Shown one piece after another: positions 12,560 to 21,417 of a DNA stretch of 35,969 nucleotides (the stretch's first letter is position 1; each line of letters begins with the position of its first letter). The position numbers and the translations under genes are program-made. Source of the DNA: a virus; IMG/VR virus record IMGVR_UViG_3300044798_000139, positions 1 to 35,969 of that record; one strand, 5' to 3'. The notes beneath the pieces are model-generated. The model searched no databases. It saw nothing but the letters and a program-made list of their open reading frames with translations, and had not been told where the DNA came from.

Positions 12560-14155
12560 TTATAACCAATAACCCACTACTTGAATAACCACATAAACAT
12601 TAGTTCCTGCTCGCACCTTAAAACTTATCTTATTATTAACCAAAGGAACATCTACGGTCAAACACGAAAATCTGGAAAGAACAAGAGCCTTCAAATATTG
12701 TTCTGACCCTACAGCCCAAGTTGACGTAGGATGGACAATCATATCCTCATTAGCCCCCAACCTTGTTTGTTCCATCAACAGTATTTCTAACTTGAGTCCG
12801 GTAGCAGTAACAGGAATCGCAGGATTAGAATTTGTAATCATATCAACATCAATATAAGTATTTCCCACCGTTTGCGACAGCAAAGTTAGAGAATCATTAT
12901 TAGCCCAGGCATCGGTTGTCGATACGGTTGTCATCGTATTCGTAGTTTTATTGATTGCCGATACTAATCTACTTGTTCCTCTTGTGATATTATACACAAC
13001 CAGCAACCCAAGTCTGGCGGCAGTCCAGTCCATCTCGTTTGCTTCAGTATCATATACTACACTGGTTGCTGTTGGATTGCCATTGATAAGACAGGTCATA
13101 GGTGTAGTAGCTCCGGCAGTGATTTCAACGTGGGCAGCAGTTTGGGACAAAAAGTGAAATCCAGTATAACTTCCTGTATCTATTGAAATCACACCACTTG
13201 CATCTGTTTTTACAAATCCTGCGGTCGGATATTCGGAAAGTGTAACAGTTCCGTCAATCATACATCCGCCAGTTCCACCTATTTCAAAACCAGTAGCATC
13301 TGCATAGTATAACCATCCGGCGTTATCGCCTGTCCCATCAAATGTCAATGAACAGGCAGCCCCCGAAAGATAGATGTTTTTACCGTTGCTCAAATATAAA
13401 TCGGCATTAGTCAAGGTAAATTTGGGGACAGTCATCGAAGGGGTATATGTTATAAATGCGTCCGATGCACCATCAAATTTAATAGTTAAATCAGAATTTT
13501 GACCACTACCTAAAACTAAAACGTTTCCTGTTCCCGTTAGAGTTAAACCTGCAAATGAGGGACTATCCCCTGATTCGTAAAATTCTGATGCGTGTTGTCC
13601 ATCGAGAAGGTCGGCGTTGAGATTCGTATTTAGTGTAGTCGAATTGCAGGCATAAGGTTGACTGCCTGTTGCAAGATTGGACGCAAAACTTGATGCACTA
13701 ATGCCAGAGTCTAAATTTAAATCCCCAGCAACATAAACATTCCCATTTGCTTTAATACTAAAAACACAATCACCTTTAGTTCTTACAGCAAGTGCATAAC
13801 CATCTTCGGAATACCCACTTGCCGATGGGTCAATTAAAACTGTTGCATCAGCCATACTTGCGGACGTATATGCTCTCTTGTGAGCATAAAGTTGACCGGA
13901 AACATCAAGACCAGTTGTTAAATCTGTTAATGTCAGAGATGCAAAGGAAGGACTATCTCCTGATTTATAATAAGTATTAGTATCGAGGGTAAATGTATCT
14001 GTTCCTGTTAATTTGACAAAGGCTGGAGCAGCATAAGTAAGACCCAAAGTATCCTGACCTAAAGTGCCTGCATCGCCGCCACCGGCAATTCTTTTGGCTT
14101 GCATTAAATCGAAATCGCCCGAAGGCACAAACATTCCTGTAATTGGTATAGACAT
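12560..14155 (-). CDS. Tail fibre protein (531 aa)
   Basis: The sequence has repeated fibre-type units: YYKSGDSPSFASLTLTD and FYESGDSPSFAGLTLTG, plus the common trimeric fibre segment NADLLDGQHASEFY. The C-terminal ~190 residues lack these repeats and end in the beta-rich GTNVYVVIQVVGYWL, likely the receptor-contact tip. AAGGAG precedes the ATG. It follows directly after another fibre-like gene and shares the S-P-x-x-A-G-L-T style with it. The N-terminal part is probably a short adaptor to the tail or to the first fibre. Confidence 0.8.
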   Translation of the reverse strand: MSIPITGMFVPSGDFDLMQAKRIAGGGDAGTLGQDTLGLTYAAPAFVKLTGTDTFTLDTNTYYKSGDSPSFASLTLTDLTTGLDVSGQLYAHKRAYTSASMADATVLIDPSASGYSEDGYALAVRTKGDCVFSIKANGNVYVAGDLNLDSGISASSFASNLATGSQPYACNSTTLNTNLNADLLDGQHASEFYESGDSPSFAGLTLTGTGNVLVLGSGQNSDLTIKFDGASDAFITYTPSMTVPKFTLTNADLYLSNGKNIYLSGAACSLTFDGTGDNAGWLYYADATGFEIGGTGGCMIDGTVTLSEYPTAGFVKTDASGVISIDTGSYTGFHFLSQTAAHVEITAGATTPMTCLINGNPTATSVVYDTEANEMDWTAARLGLLVVYNITRGTSRLVSAINKTTNTMTTVSTTDAWANNDSLTLLSQTVGNTYIDVDMITNSNPAIPVTATGLKLEILLMEQTRLGANEDMIVHPTSTWAVGSEQYLKALVLSRFSCLTVDVPLVNNKISFKVRAGTNVYVVIQVVGYWL

Positions 14156-14164
14156 ATTACTCCT

Positions 14165-15979
14165 TTATGCCGTTAATAAAACAAAGCCTGTATAAGTCTG
14201 CAAATTTGTTGACCTGAAAACGTTATAATTTTCCTGAAAGCCGCACGCATTCGTTATAGTTACAACCTCTGGGCTTTGCATATCAACGGCAAAACCAGTG
14301 GCATTATCCTTAAAGGTTGGCGTGCCGAGCCTTGTTGGAAAAGCAATCAGGATATACTCATTACTCAAAGTCTGTGCTGTCCAGACCCTTGCAAGAGTAT
14401 TGCTCGATATTACCTGAACACTTAATCCCTCTACATCCGATTCGGTATAACTGCTTGCCTTTGAAGTCTTTCCGTAATATAGATAATTCTGTGGAGTTGA
14501 CGAAGCCGAGGTAATGAATGTTGTAGAATGTGCATCGATGTTTTGCAGTTTACTGCCATAAACATAAAAGTTTTCCACCTTCCCGTTTGCGTTTGTATGT
14601 TCGACAGTTTCTTTTAATGGGGCAACGGCAGTAGCATCATTTTTATTCATAGCCACTGTTATCACATCATTGCCTGTTCCGCATTGAACCTGTGCAACGG
14701 CAGTATCACCCGTCCTGTGTGAGAAGCAAAGATAATTACTTACCCCGATAGATAAAGTAAAACTTCGTGCGGTTGTGCTGCTTATAACTTCGTGCTGTGC
14801 CGCCATAGCAGCTATATCGGCGTTGTTAAACCCGCTATTATGGTCTAAATCATAATAGACAAAGTGATTGTAGAAATACATACTATAAATAGTGTTGTTG
14901 CTTGTTTCCGCTCCTGCCTGTGCATATAGAGTAAACGTAATCCTGCCGCCGTTTGCAGAAGGCCAGTTTATTGCCTCTGGGTTAGTTGTTGCCCCTTCGT
15001 ATCTATGGGTATCCGGTGCAGCAGGGGTCATATTGATATTCGCAGGACTATTACCCGCTCCTGATATAGCCACATAGGGGGTCGGGTCGGCATAAGGATT
15101 ATTATAAGTTGCTGAAAAAGACAATGCCCCTATTGCCTTCCAGGCACCTGTCCCAATCAATGCCGTTGTTGTTCCGGCACTTTGGCTGAACGTGGCGATA
15201 CTAAATGTGAATGTAGTTCCCGAAGCAGCCCAGACAGGGCTTGAGCCATTATACATCAAGACATAATTTTTAGTCGGACTGCCAACAGCAGCGACTATCC
15301 CCGAAGTCGCTTTTAAGGCATCTGTTATACTGCCAATAGTTAAAGCACCTACGGTTACTGCCGCATTTAATCTCAAGGTCTGATTTGCAGGGTCAACGGC
15401 AGAAACCCCGTAAATCATAGCATTGGTTATCTCGTTGGCATAAGAACCTCTATCTACATTATCGATAATTATAATCTTGCTTTGTGTAGTATGCCAACAA
15501 CCCGAAAAAGGCCCGAAAAAGGCATTTTGTCCGCCCGTTGTAAGAAGCTCCCCTGAATGATAACCATAACAGGTATCAAGCTCTGCCTGGAGGATATTTG
15601 TTCCTGCCAATGCCCCAAATAAAGTATGCCGTCCGCCTAATAAGCTTGCCCCAGCAAAGTAACCTCCTGCTGTATTGTATTCGCCGGATATAAGGTCGTG
15701 AAGGCAATAATCACCAAACCCTGCGTTATAATTACCATCCTGACAGGAATAGAGAACACGCTGTCCAAAACCAAAATTTTGCTTGCCGGTAGTAAGAGAA
15801 TGTAAGACATACATTCCAAACCCAGCATTTTTATTGACAGTATCTACAAAAAGCTGATTTGTTACCGTTAATCCTGCAAGGACAGGCGAATCAGTCCATT
15901 GCAAATCCGTGCCGTTATTTGTGAGAAGCTTGTTAGTCTCAAGCGGCGGAATGGGTCTATAAACGGTATTAAGAATCAT
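14165..15979 (-). CDS. Tail fibre or adhesin-like protein with head-type Gly repeats (604 aa)
   Basis: After an N-terminal segment of the NKLLTNNGTDLQWTDSPVLAG type, residues ~40-170 contain Gly-rich repeats (NAGFGMYVLHSLTTGKQNFG, then NAGFGDYCLHDLISGEYNTA and similar). These resemble the trimeric YadA-like head repeats found in phage fibres. The remaining ~430 residues are beta-rich and Ser/Thr/Ala-rich with no motif I recognise. The start overlaps the end of the ATP-grasp gene by four bases (ATGA), so the two are translated together. Its role is host attachment; the exact place in the virion is inferred. Confidence 0.8.
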   Translation of the reverse strand: MILNTVYRPIPPLETNKLLTNNGTDLQWTDSPVLAGLTVTNQLFVDTVNKNAGFGMYVLHSLTTGKQNFGFGQRVLYSCQDGNYNAGFGDYCLHDLISGEYNTAGGYFAGASLLGGRHTLFGALAGTNILQAELDTCYGYHSGELLTTGGQNAFFGPFSGCWHTTQSKIIIIDNVDRGSYANEITNAMIYGVSAVDPANQTLRLNAAVTVGALTIGSITDALKATSGIVAAVGSPTKNYVLMYNGSSPVWAASGTTFTFSIATFSQSAGTTTALIGTGAWKAIGALSFSATYNNPYADPTPYVAISGAGNSPANINMTPAAPDTHRYEGATTNPEAINWPSANGGRITFTLYAQAGAETSNNTIYSMYFYNHFVYYDLDHNSGFNNADIAAMAAQHEVISSTTARSFTLSIGVSNYLCFSHRTGDTAVAQVQCGTGNDVITVAMNKNDATAVAPLKETVEHTNANGKVENFYVYGSKLQNIDAHSTTFITSASSTPQNYLYYGKTSKASSYTESDVEGLSVQVISSNTLARVWTAQTLSNEYILIAFPTRLGTPTFKDNATGFAVDMQSPEVVTITNACGFQENYNVFRSTNLQTYTGFVLLTA

Positions 15980-17253
15980 AGTTCACCTTCAAAAAGACTC
16001 AAACTCTTTAGGTTGTCTATTCGCTCCATCGCATTTTCGTAAACATCAGTTCGATATTGAACATCAGGTATGGTAACTATTCGGGCAAGGTCATAAATAC
16101 CTTCCCAAAGAACAGACAAATCAGGATGCGAATCTGTTATCTCAAGGATTACTCCGTCAAAACCGCTGCATACAAGTTTGTTTTTATTCATCATAACATC
16201 TAATGGCCAGTAGTGGTCATATTCATCTATATTGCTAATCGGAATACCTTTGTTTTCGTTTGTTTCATTCTCATTTATAAGCGGATACGGCGGAATTGTC
16301 AATCTTAATGCGCCCGCCCATTCATCGGAAGGCTCAATATCAGGAATCTTCCCTTCTGCTATCGTTGCAATAAACTCGCTGATAGGCATATCAAGAAGGG
16401 CGCAAAAGGCGTAAATAGCGGAGTAGCCCATCCGAGCCGTCCATTCCAGCATATAGGGCGTTCCCTCGTAATCGATAATGCAGTTAATATCGAGCGCACC
16501 TGTATATTTGTGAAGCTTTAACCAGGGTGCAAGCTTCTTAAATGTTTTATCGAAAAGTTTCGGACAGGCGTTGAATTTTACGATAGACGACATACAGCCT
16601 GTATTGCAGGATAAGTCATCATTCATAAATCGCTTCGTTTCCCAAGTATTGTTGTAGCTGTCTGGGATATATTCACCGTTTACGAACCACGCCTCCGAGG
16701 AAACCTCTATCCCATCGACAACCTTCTGCAATATGAAATCTACGCCGTCTGTCCAAACTTCGGCAAAGTAATCAAGCATACCAATTATTTCATCGAGGTT
16801 TTTAGAAACAAAAGTCTTAATTCCTTCTTTATTTTTTTCAGGCTTGAATACCCATCCGGCATCATCTTCCTGCTTTTCAAGAAACTCTTTTGCTTTTTCG
16901 TAATCCTGAAAATCCTCGCTGTGCGGAATTTCTATATCAACATCGCTGGCAATATCGAGGCCGAATCCCCTGTCAAGCTCAAGGTTGTCTGCAATTTCGG
17001 ATGCACCAAATATTCTATAACCCTGCTTTTTTAATTCATCGGCCTCTTTGCCCATACCGACCATATCCCAGACGAGAATCATTTCCTTGCTTATTCCCTT
17101 GCGCCAGTCATCGACTCTCGGCAATATCCCTTCGTAAAGATGCTTGCCGTGTTCATCTTTGAGATAGAAATCGCAAGAATGCCCCTCCTGTTGGATTCTA
17201 TATCCTATAGCCACCCCGTCTCCACTTTTTGAAATAATTCTGTATTTGGCCAT
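15976..17253 (-). CDS. ATP-grasp enzyme related to phosphoribosylamine-glycine ligase (PurD-like)
   Basis: The fold signatures are: a nucleotide-binding Lys in GWVFKPEKN (about residues 133-141), a central strand pair ILQKVVDGIEVSSEAWFVNG (about 174-193), and the Mg-ATP site GALDINCIIDYEGTPYMLEW followed by T-A-R-M-G (about 249-273). These correspond to PurD and other carboxylate-amine ligases. Such enzymes join a carboxyl group to an amine through an acyl phosphate. True PurD should not be needed within a virion operon. Placement immediately before the fibres suggests it modifies a virion component, a host surface molecule or a nucleotide; the substrate is unknown. The ribosome site is weak. 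Confidence 0.75.
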   Translation of the reverse strand: MAKYRIISKSGDGVAIGYRIQQEGHSCDFYLKDEHGKHLYEGILPRVDDWRKGISKEMILVWDMVGMGKEADELKKQGYRIFGASEIADNLELDRGFGLDIASDVDIEIPHSEDFQDYEKAKEFLEKQEDDAGWVFKPEKNKEGIKTFVSKNLDEIIGMLDYFAEVWTDGVDFILQKVVDGIEVSSEAWFVNGEYIPDSYNNTWETKRFMNDDLSCNTGCMSSIVKFNACPKLFDKTFKKLAPWLKLHKYTGALDINCIIDYEGTPYMLEWTARMGYSAIYAFCALLDMPISEFIATIAEGKIPDIEPSDEWAGALRLTIPPYPLINENETNENKGIPISNIDEYDHYWPLDVMMNKNKLVCSGFDGVILEITDSHPDLSVLWEGIYDLARIVTIPDVQYRTDVYENAMERIDNLKSLSLFEGEL

Positions 17254-17281
17254 TGACTTTATAAGTCCAATATCGTATATT
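17253..17281 (+). promoter_or_regulatory. Promoter of the first HNH endonuclease gene
   Basis: TTGACT (17253-17258) and TATATT (17276-17281) are 17 bases apart. The predicted start is within a few bases of the HNH ATG at 17289, so the mRNA may be leaderless or nearly so; no ribosome site is visible. The -35 box overlaps the start codon of the divergent ATP-grasp gene. Confidence 0.5.
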
Positions 17282-17288
17282 GTTTATT

Positions 17289-17810
17289 ATGAAAAAGAAA
17301 CGATGCTATATTTGCAAAAAGATAAAACTGTTTTCGGAATTCTATTCTGATAAACGAAAGAAAAATGGCATAAGATGTGAGTGCAAAACCTGTTCTAAAA
17401 AAGAACAGGCTATATTTAGGTCTTCTCCTGACTACCATAAATACAGAATTGCATATCAAAAAAGCCCAAATGGTAAAAAGGCAAACTACAAATATAATCG
17501 AACCGAAAAAAGAAAACTTGCAAGCAAGCGATATAAACAAAGCAAAAAAGGCAAATTGACTAATCATCAATGCTATCTTCGATTCAAAGCAAGGCATCCC
17601 GACAAAATAAAGGCTCGGAATGCTGTTAGCAATGCAATTTCGTCTGGCAAAATTCCTCCGCCCACTAAATGCCAATGTGCCTATTGCCATAGTGGGGCGC
17701 AGCAATACCATCATCATCTTGGCTATGAACCTAAATATCATCTTTCCGTTGTTCCTGTTTGCAGAAAATGTCATAAAATTATTCATTCCTCTTCAATATC
17801 GGCCTCGTAG
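17289..17810 (+). CDS. HNH homing-type endonuclease (173 aa)
   Basis: The N-terminus has a zinc motif, C-Y-I-C (about residues 7-10), with a later C-E-C-K-T-C. The C-terminal ~60 residues form the HNH core: C-A-Y-C, then YHHHLGYEPKYHLSVVPVC and R-K-C-H. I chose ATG at 17289 over the upstream TTG. It reads against the surrounding late genes, carries its own promoter, and its last 28 bases overlap a small ORF on the other strand. It is a paralogue of the gene at 23768. Free-standing HNH genes of this kind spread by cutting lacking alleles; the cleavage site is presumably the same gene junction in relatives. Confidence 0.85.
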   Translation: MKKKRCYICKKIKLFSEFYSDKRKKNGIRCECKTCSKKEQAIFRSSPDYHKYRIAYQKSPNGKKANYKYNRTEKRKLASKRYKQSKKGKLTNHQCYLRFKARHPDKIKARNAVSNAISSGKIPPPTKCQCAYCHSGAQQYHHHLGYEPKYHLSVVPVCRKCHKIIHSSSISAS

Positions 17811-17860
17811 CTTTCTACAGGATTAAACTCAACATCAAATTCTATAGGCGTATCATTCAT
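17783..17860 (-). CDS. Tiny acidic ORF at the HNH insertion point (25 aa)
   Basis: The ATG overlaps the stop of the large internal virion gene by four bases (ATGA), the usual coupling in this operon. The peptide (MNDTPIEFDVEFNPVESYEA then DIEEE) is strongly acidic. Its end lies within the antisense overlap with the HNH gene. It may be a genuine small gene or the remaining front part of a gene cut by the HNH insertion. Confidence 0.4.
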   Translation of the reverse strand: MNDTPIEFDVEFNPVESYEADIEEE

Positions 17861-20800
17861 TCTTCTGTTCTTTCTATAGCCTTATCTATCGCATCCGCCG
17901 AATCATCTGTCCATTCATCCTGCAACTTTTCGATAACAGTTTGCTCGGCAGGGGTAAACTGGTCAAGGAAATCGCCCCTGTCCCTTTGTGCAACGTGGCC
18001 TAAAGGCGAATGCAGTTCCATCGACCTTCTTATACTTTCTATCGCATTTTGACGGTCGGGGGCATCCCTTAACTTTTGTGCCAGATATTTTGAAGCGGCA
18101 TCGGTATCTCTGACAACGAGCGATTGAGCTGCATATTTATATTGCAGGTCTGCCTCGTATCGGACTTTTTCCTTCAAATAATCTTTGGCCTTCATCAAGA
18201 CGCCTGGATGTTCTTTATTATATTTCCATTCAAAACCCCTGTCTCTTGTTCTTTGATAGTCGTAATATCTCGTATCGCCCGTCCAGAGTTCTTCTGTTCG
18301 CTTATATAGACCGTATCCGGTTCGCAGAATAGGTGATTCCTTGACTACGAAATCACGAATTGCGGTAAGAGGATGGTCGAGTTTCGGGACAGTTCCTAAA
18401 ACATTCGTAATACTCGATACTGCTGGTATGACGGCATAACTGCCGAACCCGATTGCCATATCAACCATCTTGCCAGGCCCACCCATAACCATATCCCAAC
18501 CGAGCTTTTTAAGAACATCGAGCGTATTTCTTTTTTCCGGCTTATCGAGCATTGTCATAGTCAAAGACTTATCTCCGCCATAGATAAGGTCTTTCGTTAA
18601 TTGATATACTTCACCTGTTAAAGCAAAATAAAGAAGCGATTTTACTATAGGAGCAAAAGTCCCTTTTGCCGCATTTGTAACGCCTTCATCCCAGACTAAT
18701 CTTGTCATATTCAGGGCATAATTTTTGAATAACATTCCCGTTCTTGCCCAAGGACTTGTCTGAACAGGTATTGGCAAGGAAGCGATAGTCCTTAAAAATT
18801 GCGTGTTTGTCAGTGTGGTATAAATTATATGGTCGTATTCATCAGGCGTTATAGTCCCCCCTGTTCGCAATCTGTCTATCAATTCCCTGTAATTTTCATC
18901 GGTCATCGGATTCGGAAATGCCCTTTTTTGAATCTTATCCTGAAGGTATTTTTCAGGATTAACAGACAGGTTTTTTATAGATGATACTATCCTTCTTAAA
19001 TTTCCACCTTCCTCTAATCTTATCAATTCATTTATATCCTGCTCAAAACCGTATCTTGATATTATTGCTGCCCTGATTCTGCTTCTCTTGAGACCCTTCT
19101 TGAGCCATTGTAAACCCCTGCCAGTGCTTTCGAGCGTGCTGGGAATATCCTGACGAATATCCATAACGCCAGGCGCACGAAGTGCCTGTTGATATATCTT
19201 TCTCGCTTCGGGAAAGAAGAGGCGTATTAGGGGATTCATTACTGCTCTTGCTTTTAAGTGTGCAGATATAGGGGCTGAAAAAGTATTCGTATCACCCTGC
19301 ATATAGTGAAGTGCGGCAACCGGAATATTGTATCCGATTTTCAGCGTAGTCTCCATTCGATTAACAGCACTTAATGTTTTAGAGAGGGCATCGGGGACAT
19401 CGCCGGCAAGTCCGAATTGTGTTCTTATAAAATTAGTCAGCATATTGGTATCTCTGCTGCCATACTGGTCTCGTATCTGTGCAAGCAATGTTCGCAATCT
19501 AATAAACTCGACAGGCCGTTTCGCTTCTTCAACACCCCATTGTGTCGGTTCGAAATTCCAACGGCGGGCAGCCTCTATTTGTAAGGTCAGTTTGTTTATC
19601 AAAGGCGGAAGCGCTTTTTCAGGGTCTTCGAGCCATTCAATATCAGGCTCAAAAGTCCTGAATTTCTCAAAGTAAGGGACAGGGCCTCGCAAACTATATT
19701 TATTCCAGTCGAGCATACTTGTAAGGGCCTCTTCGACTGAATTTGCCTTGCCTTCCTCGACCATCTTTTCTGCTTTTGCTCGAACAAAAGGATTACCTAA
19801 ACCTTCTTCTTCAGCAGATTGAAAGAAATCTTTGCCTGCTTTATTCAGTATATTAGGATAATAAGCGCCAGAACCTTTTAACTCAAGTTCGCCACGTTTG
19901 AAACCTACATCGCCAGCCTGTGTCATCAAGTCGTCCATCGTATCTCGAAGTTCATTGTGGACTTTTGTTAGTTTGATTTTCTGTTCTATAGAAAGATTCG
20001 GATTATCTCTTATGTGGGTGTTTATACGTTCAGGATAACGACCTGTTGCTACTATAATCCTTTTTTCGGCAGGCGTAAGACCTTCTACGGCATCCAGAAC
20101 AGCGTTGATATGCTTGCTTGCGCTTATCGCAGAATCAGTGGTTATATCTCTTAAATCTTTCCCTATCTCTGCACCTGCATCACCGTAGTTTTTCTCGATT
20201 GTATTAGCGGCCTTGCCGAGATATTGCCTTGCGAGGGCAGGAAGATTTTTTCTGATGGAAGCTATGTCTCCCGCTAATGCTTTTGCGGTTCGTAGAGCCT
20301 CACCTACTGTTGATTGTGCCAATTTAGCGGCGGGTTCAGTGCTTATTGCGCCCGACATTCTGCCGCCTGGCAGTTTGCCTTCGCCAACCAATTCTGGAAC
20401 AGGTCTTTCAGCACCAAATTCAGGCTCTTGCGCCTCTCTTTCAACAGCCAATTCGTGCATTTTGATTCGCATTTCGGTTGCTATTTCTTCTGGGGTTTGA
20501 CGAAGTTTAGGGACTTCTGCTGCCAGTTCGGCAGGTTCGGCGGCCACTTTGGCAGGTCTTCCAAATTCGGCTGTTAGCGGTCTATATCCTGTCAGCATAA
20601 AACCCATAATAGTCTGAATCGCCATATCCTCTCCCGATTGTTTGTCAAGTGCCGCTGTCGCTCCTAATGTCGTTGCTCCGAGAGTTCGTCTTATCGCAAG
20701 ATTCTTTATTCCTGAATAATAGTCGAGTAACTTTCCGAGAATAGCTCTTTTCGCACCCTCGTAAACAGCGCCACCTAAAGCGGATTCTCCGACCTTGTGC

Positions 20801-21417
20801 GCCTCTGCCGCACCTGCTGCCGCCGCAAACGGCACACCTGCTTTCCATTCCAAAATACCAACAGGCAGTCCACCCCCGACTGTTCCTATCAATCTGTCAA
20901 CACCATCTGCTCCTTCGTTTCTCAAAATGTTTTCCCAGTATGGGACATTACTGTTAATGACATCGGCACACTCTTTGAAAAAGGTAAATTTATGTTCTTT
21001 CTTTATCCCGATAGAATTAGCTATGTCATCTAACCCTGTTCCAATGTCATTCATAGTTTGAAAAAGTCTTGCGGTAGCCTCCAATGCCCCCTTTGATACA
21101 GCCGCAATCTGCATCTTGCCGAAAAAAGTTTTATATCCTTCCGGCATAGATTCTCTCATCATCACGTTTTCATTTATGAGTTTATCGGATAATAACTGTC
21201 GTGCAGATTCCATACCAATCATCTGTTCAGTTGATAGGCTGAGTTCTTCTTTTGCCCTTTTGCGGGTTTCTGATGGTGTTTCGGAAAAAGTCGGTTGCTC
21301 CTCTTTTGGCAGAGCAGTCTCTTTCGGCTCTTCCAAATCGGCAAATCGATTAGTCGAGGTTAGTTCTAATGCCGGAGTATTGGCATCCAGAAGGTCTGCG
21401 AATCTATCTTGCGGCAC
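17857..21417 (-). CDS. Large internal virion protein (T7 gp16-like position), 1186 aa
   Basis: At 1186 residues it is by far the longest gene, in the place where podoviruses encode the large ejected core protein. The N-terminal region is acidic and Pro-rich. The centre is helical, with long charged segments and Ala/Gly-rich hydrophobic stretches (about residues 195-215 and 240-290). I see no transglycosylase motif (E-S, G-x-x-Q) as found in some relatives, so any enzymatic activity is unproven. The start overlaps the previous gene by 14 bases. The assignment rests on length, order and composition; such proteins form the DNA-ejection channel in the host envelope. Confidence 0.6.
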   Translation of the reverse strand: MPQDRFADLLDANTPALELTSTNRFADLEEPKETALPKEEQPTFSETPSETRKRAKEELSLSTEQMIGMESARQLLSDKLINENVMMRESMPEGYKTFFGKMQIAAVSKGALEATARLFQTMNDIGTGLDDIANSIGIKKEHKFTFFKECADVINSNVPYWENILRNEGADGVDRLIGTVGGGLPVGILEWKAGVPFAAAAGAAEAHKVGESALGGAVYEGAKRAILGKLLDYYSGIKNLAIRRTLGATTLGATAALDKQSGEDMAIQTIMGFMLTGYRPLTAEFGRPAKVAAEPAELAAEVPKLRQTPEEIATEMRIKMHELAVEREAQEPEFGAERPVPELVGEGKLPGGRMSGAISTEPAAKLAQSTVGEALRTAKALAGDIASIRKNLPALARQYLGKAANTIEKNYGDAGAEIGKDLRDITTDSAISASKHINAVLDAVEGLTPAEKRIIVATGRYPERINTHIRDNPNLSIEQKIKLTKVHNELRDTMDDLMTQAGDVGFKRGELELKGSGAYYPNILNKAGKDFFQSAEEEGLGNPFVRAKAEKMVEEGKANSVEEALTSMLDWNKYSLRGPVPYFEKFRTFEPDIEWLEDPEKALPPLINKLTLQIEAARRWNFEPTQWGVEEAKRPVEFIRLRTLLAQIRDQYGSRDTNMLTNFIRTQFGLAGDVPDALSKTLSAVNRMETTLKIGYNIPVAALHYMQGDTNTFSAPISAHLKARAVMNPLIRLFFPEARKIYQQALRAPGVMDIRQDIPSTLESTGRGLQWLKKGLKRSRIRAAIISRYGFEQDINELIRLEEGGNLRRIVSSIKNLSVNPEKYLQDKIQKRAFPNPMTDENYRELIDRLRTGGTITPDEYDHIIYTTLTNTQFLRTIASLPIPVQTSPWARTGMLFKNYALNMTRLVWDEGVTNAAKGTFAPIVKSLLYFALTGEVYQLTKDLIYGGDKSLTMTMLDKPEKRNTLDVLKKLGWDMVMGGPGKMVDMAIGFGSYAVIPAVSSITNVLGTVPKLDHPLTAIRDFVVKESPILRTGYGLYKRTEELWTGDTRYYDYQRTRDRGFEWKYNKEHPGVLMKAKDYLKEKVRYEADLQYKYAAQSLVVRDTDAASKYLAQKLRDAPDRQNAIESIRRSMELHSPLGHVAQRDRGDFLDQFTPAEQTVIEKLQDEWTDDSADAIDKAIERTEE

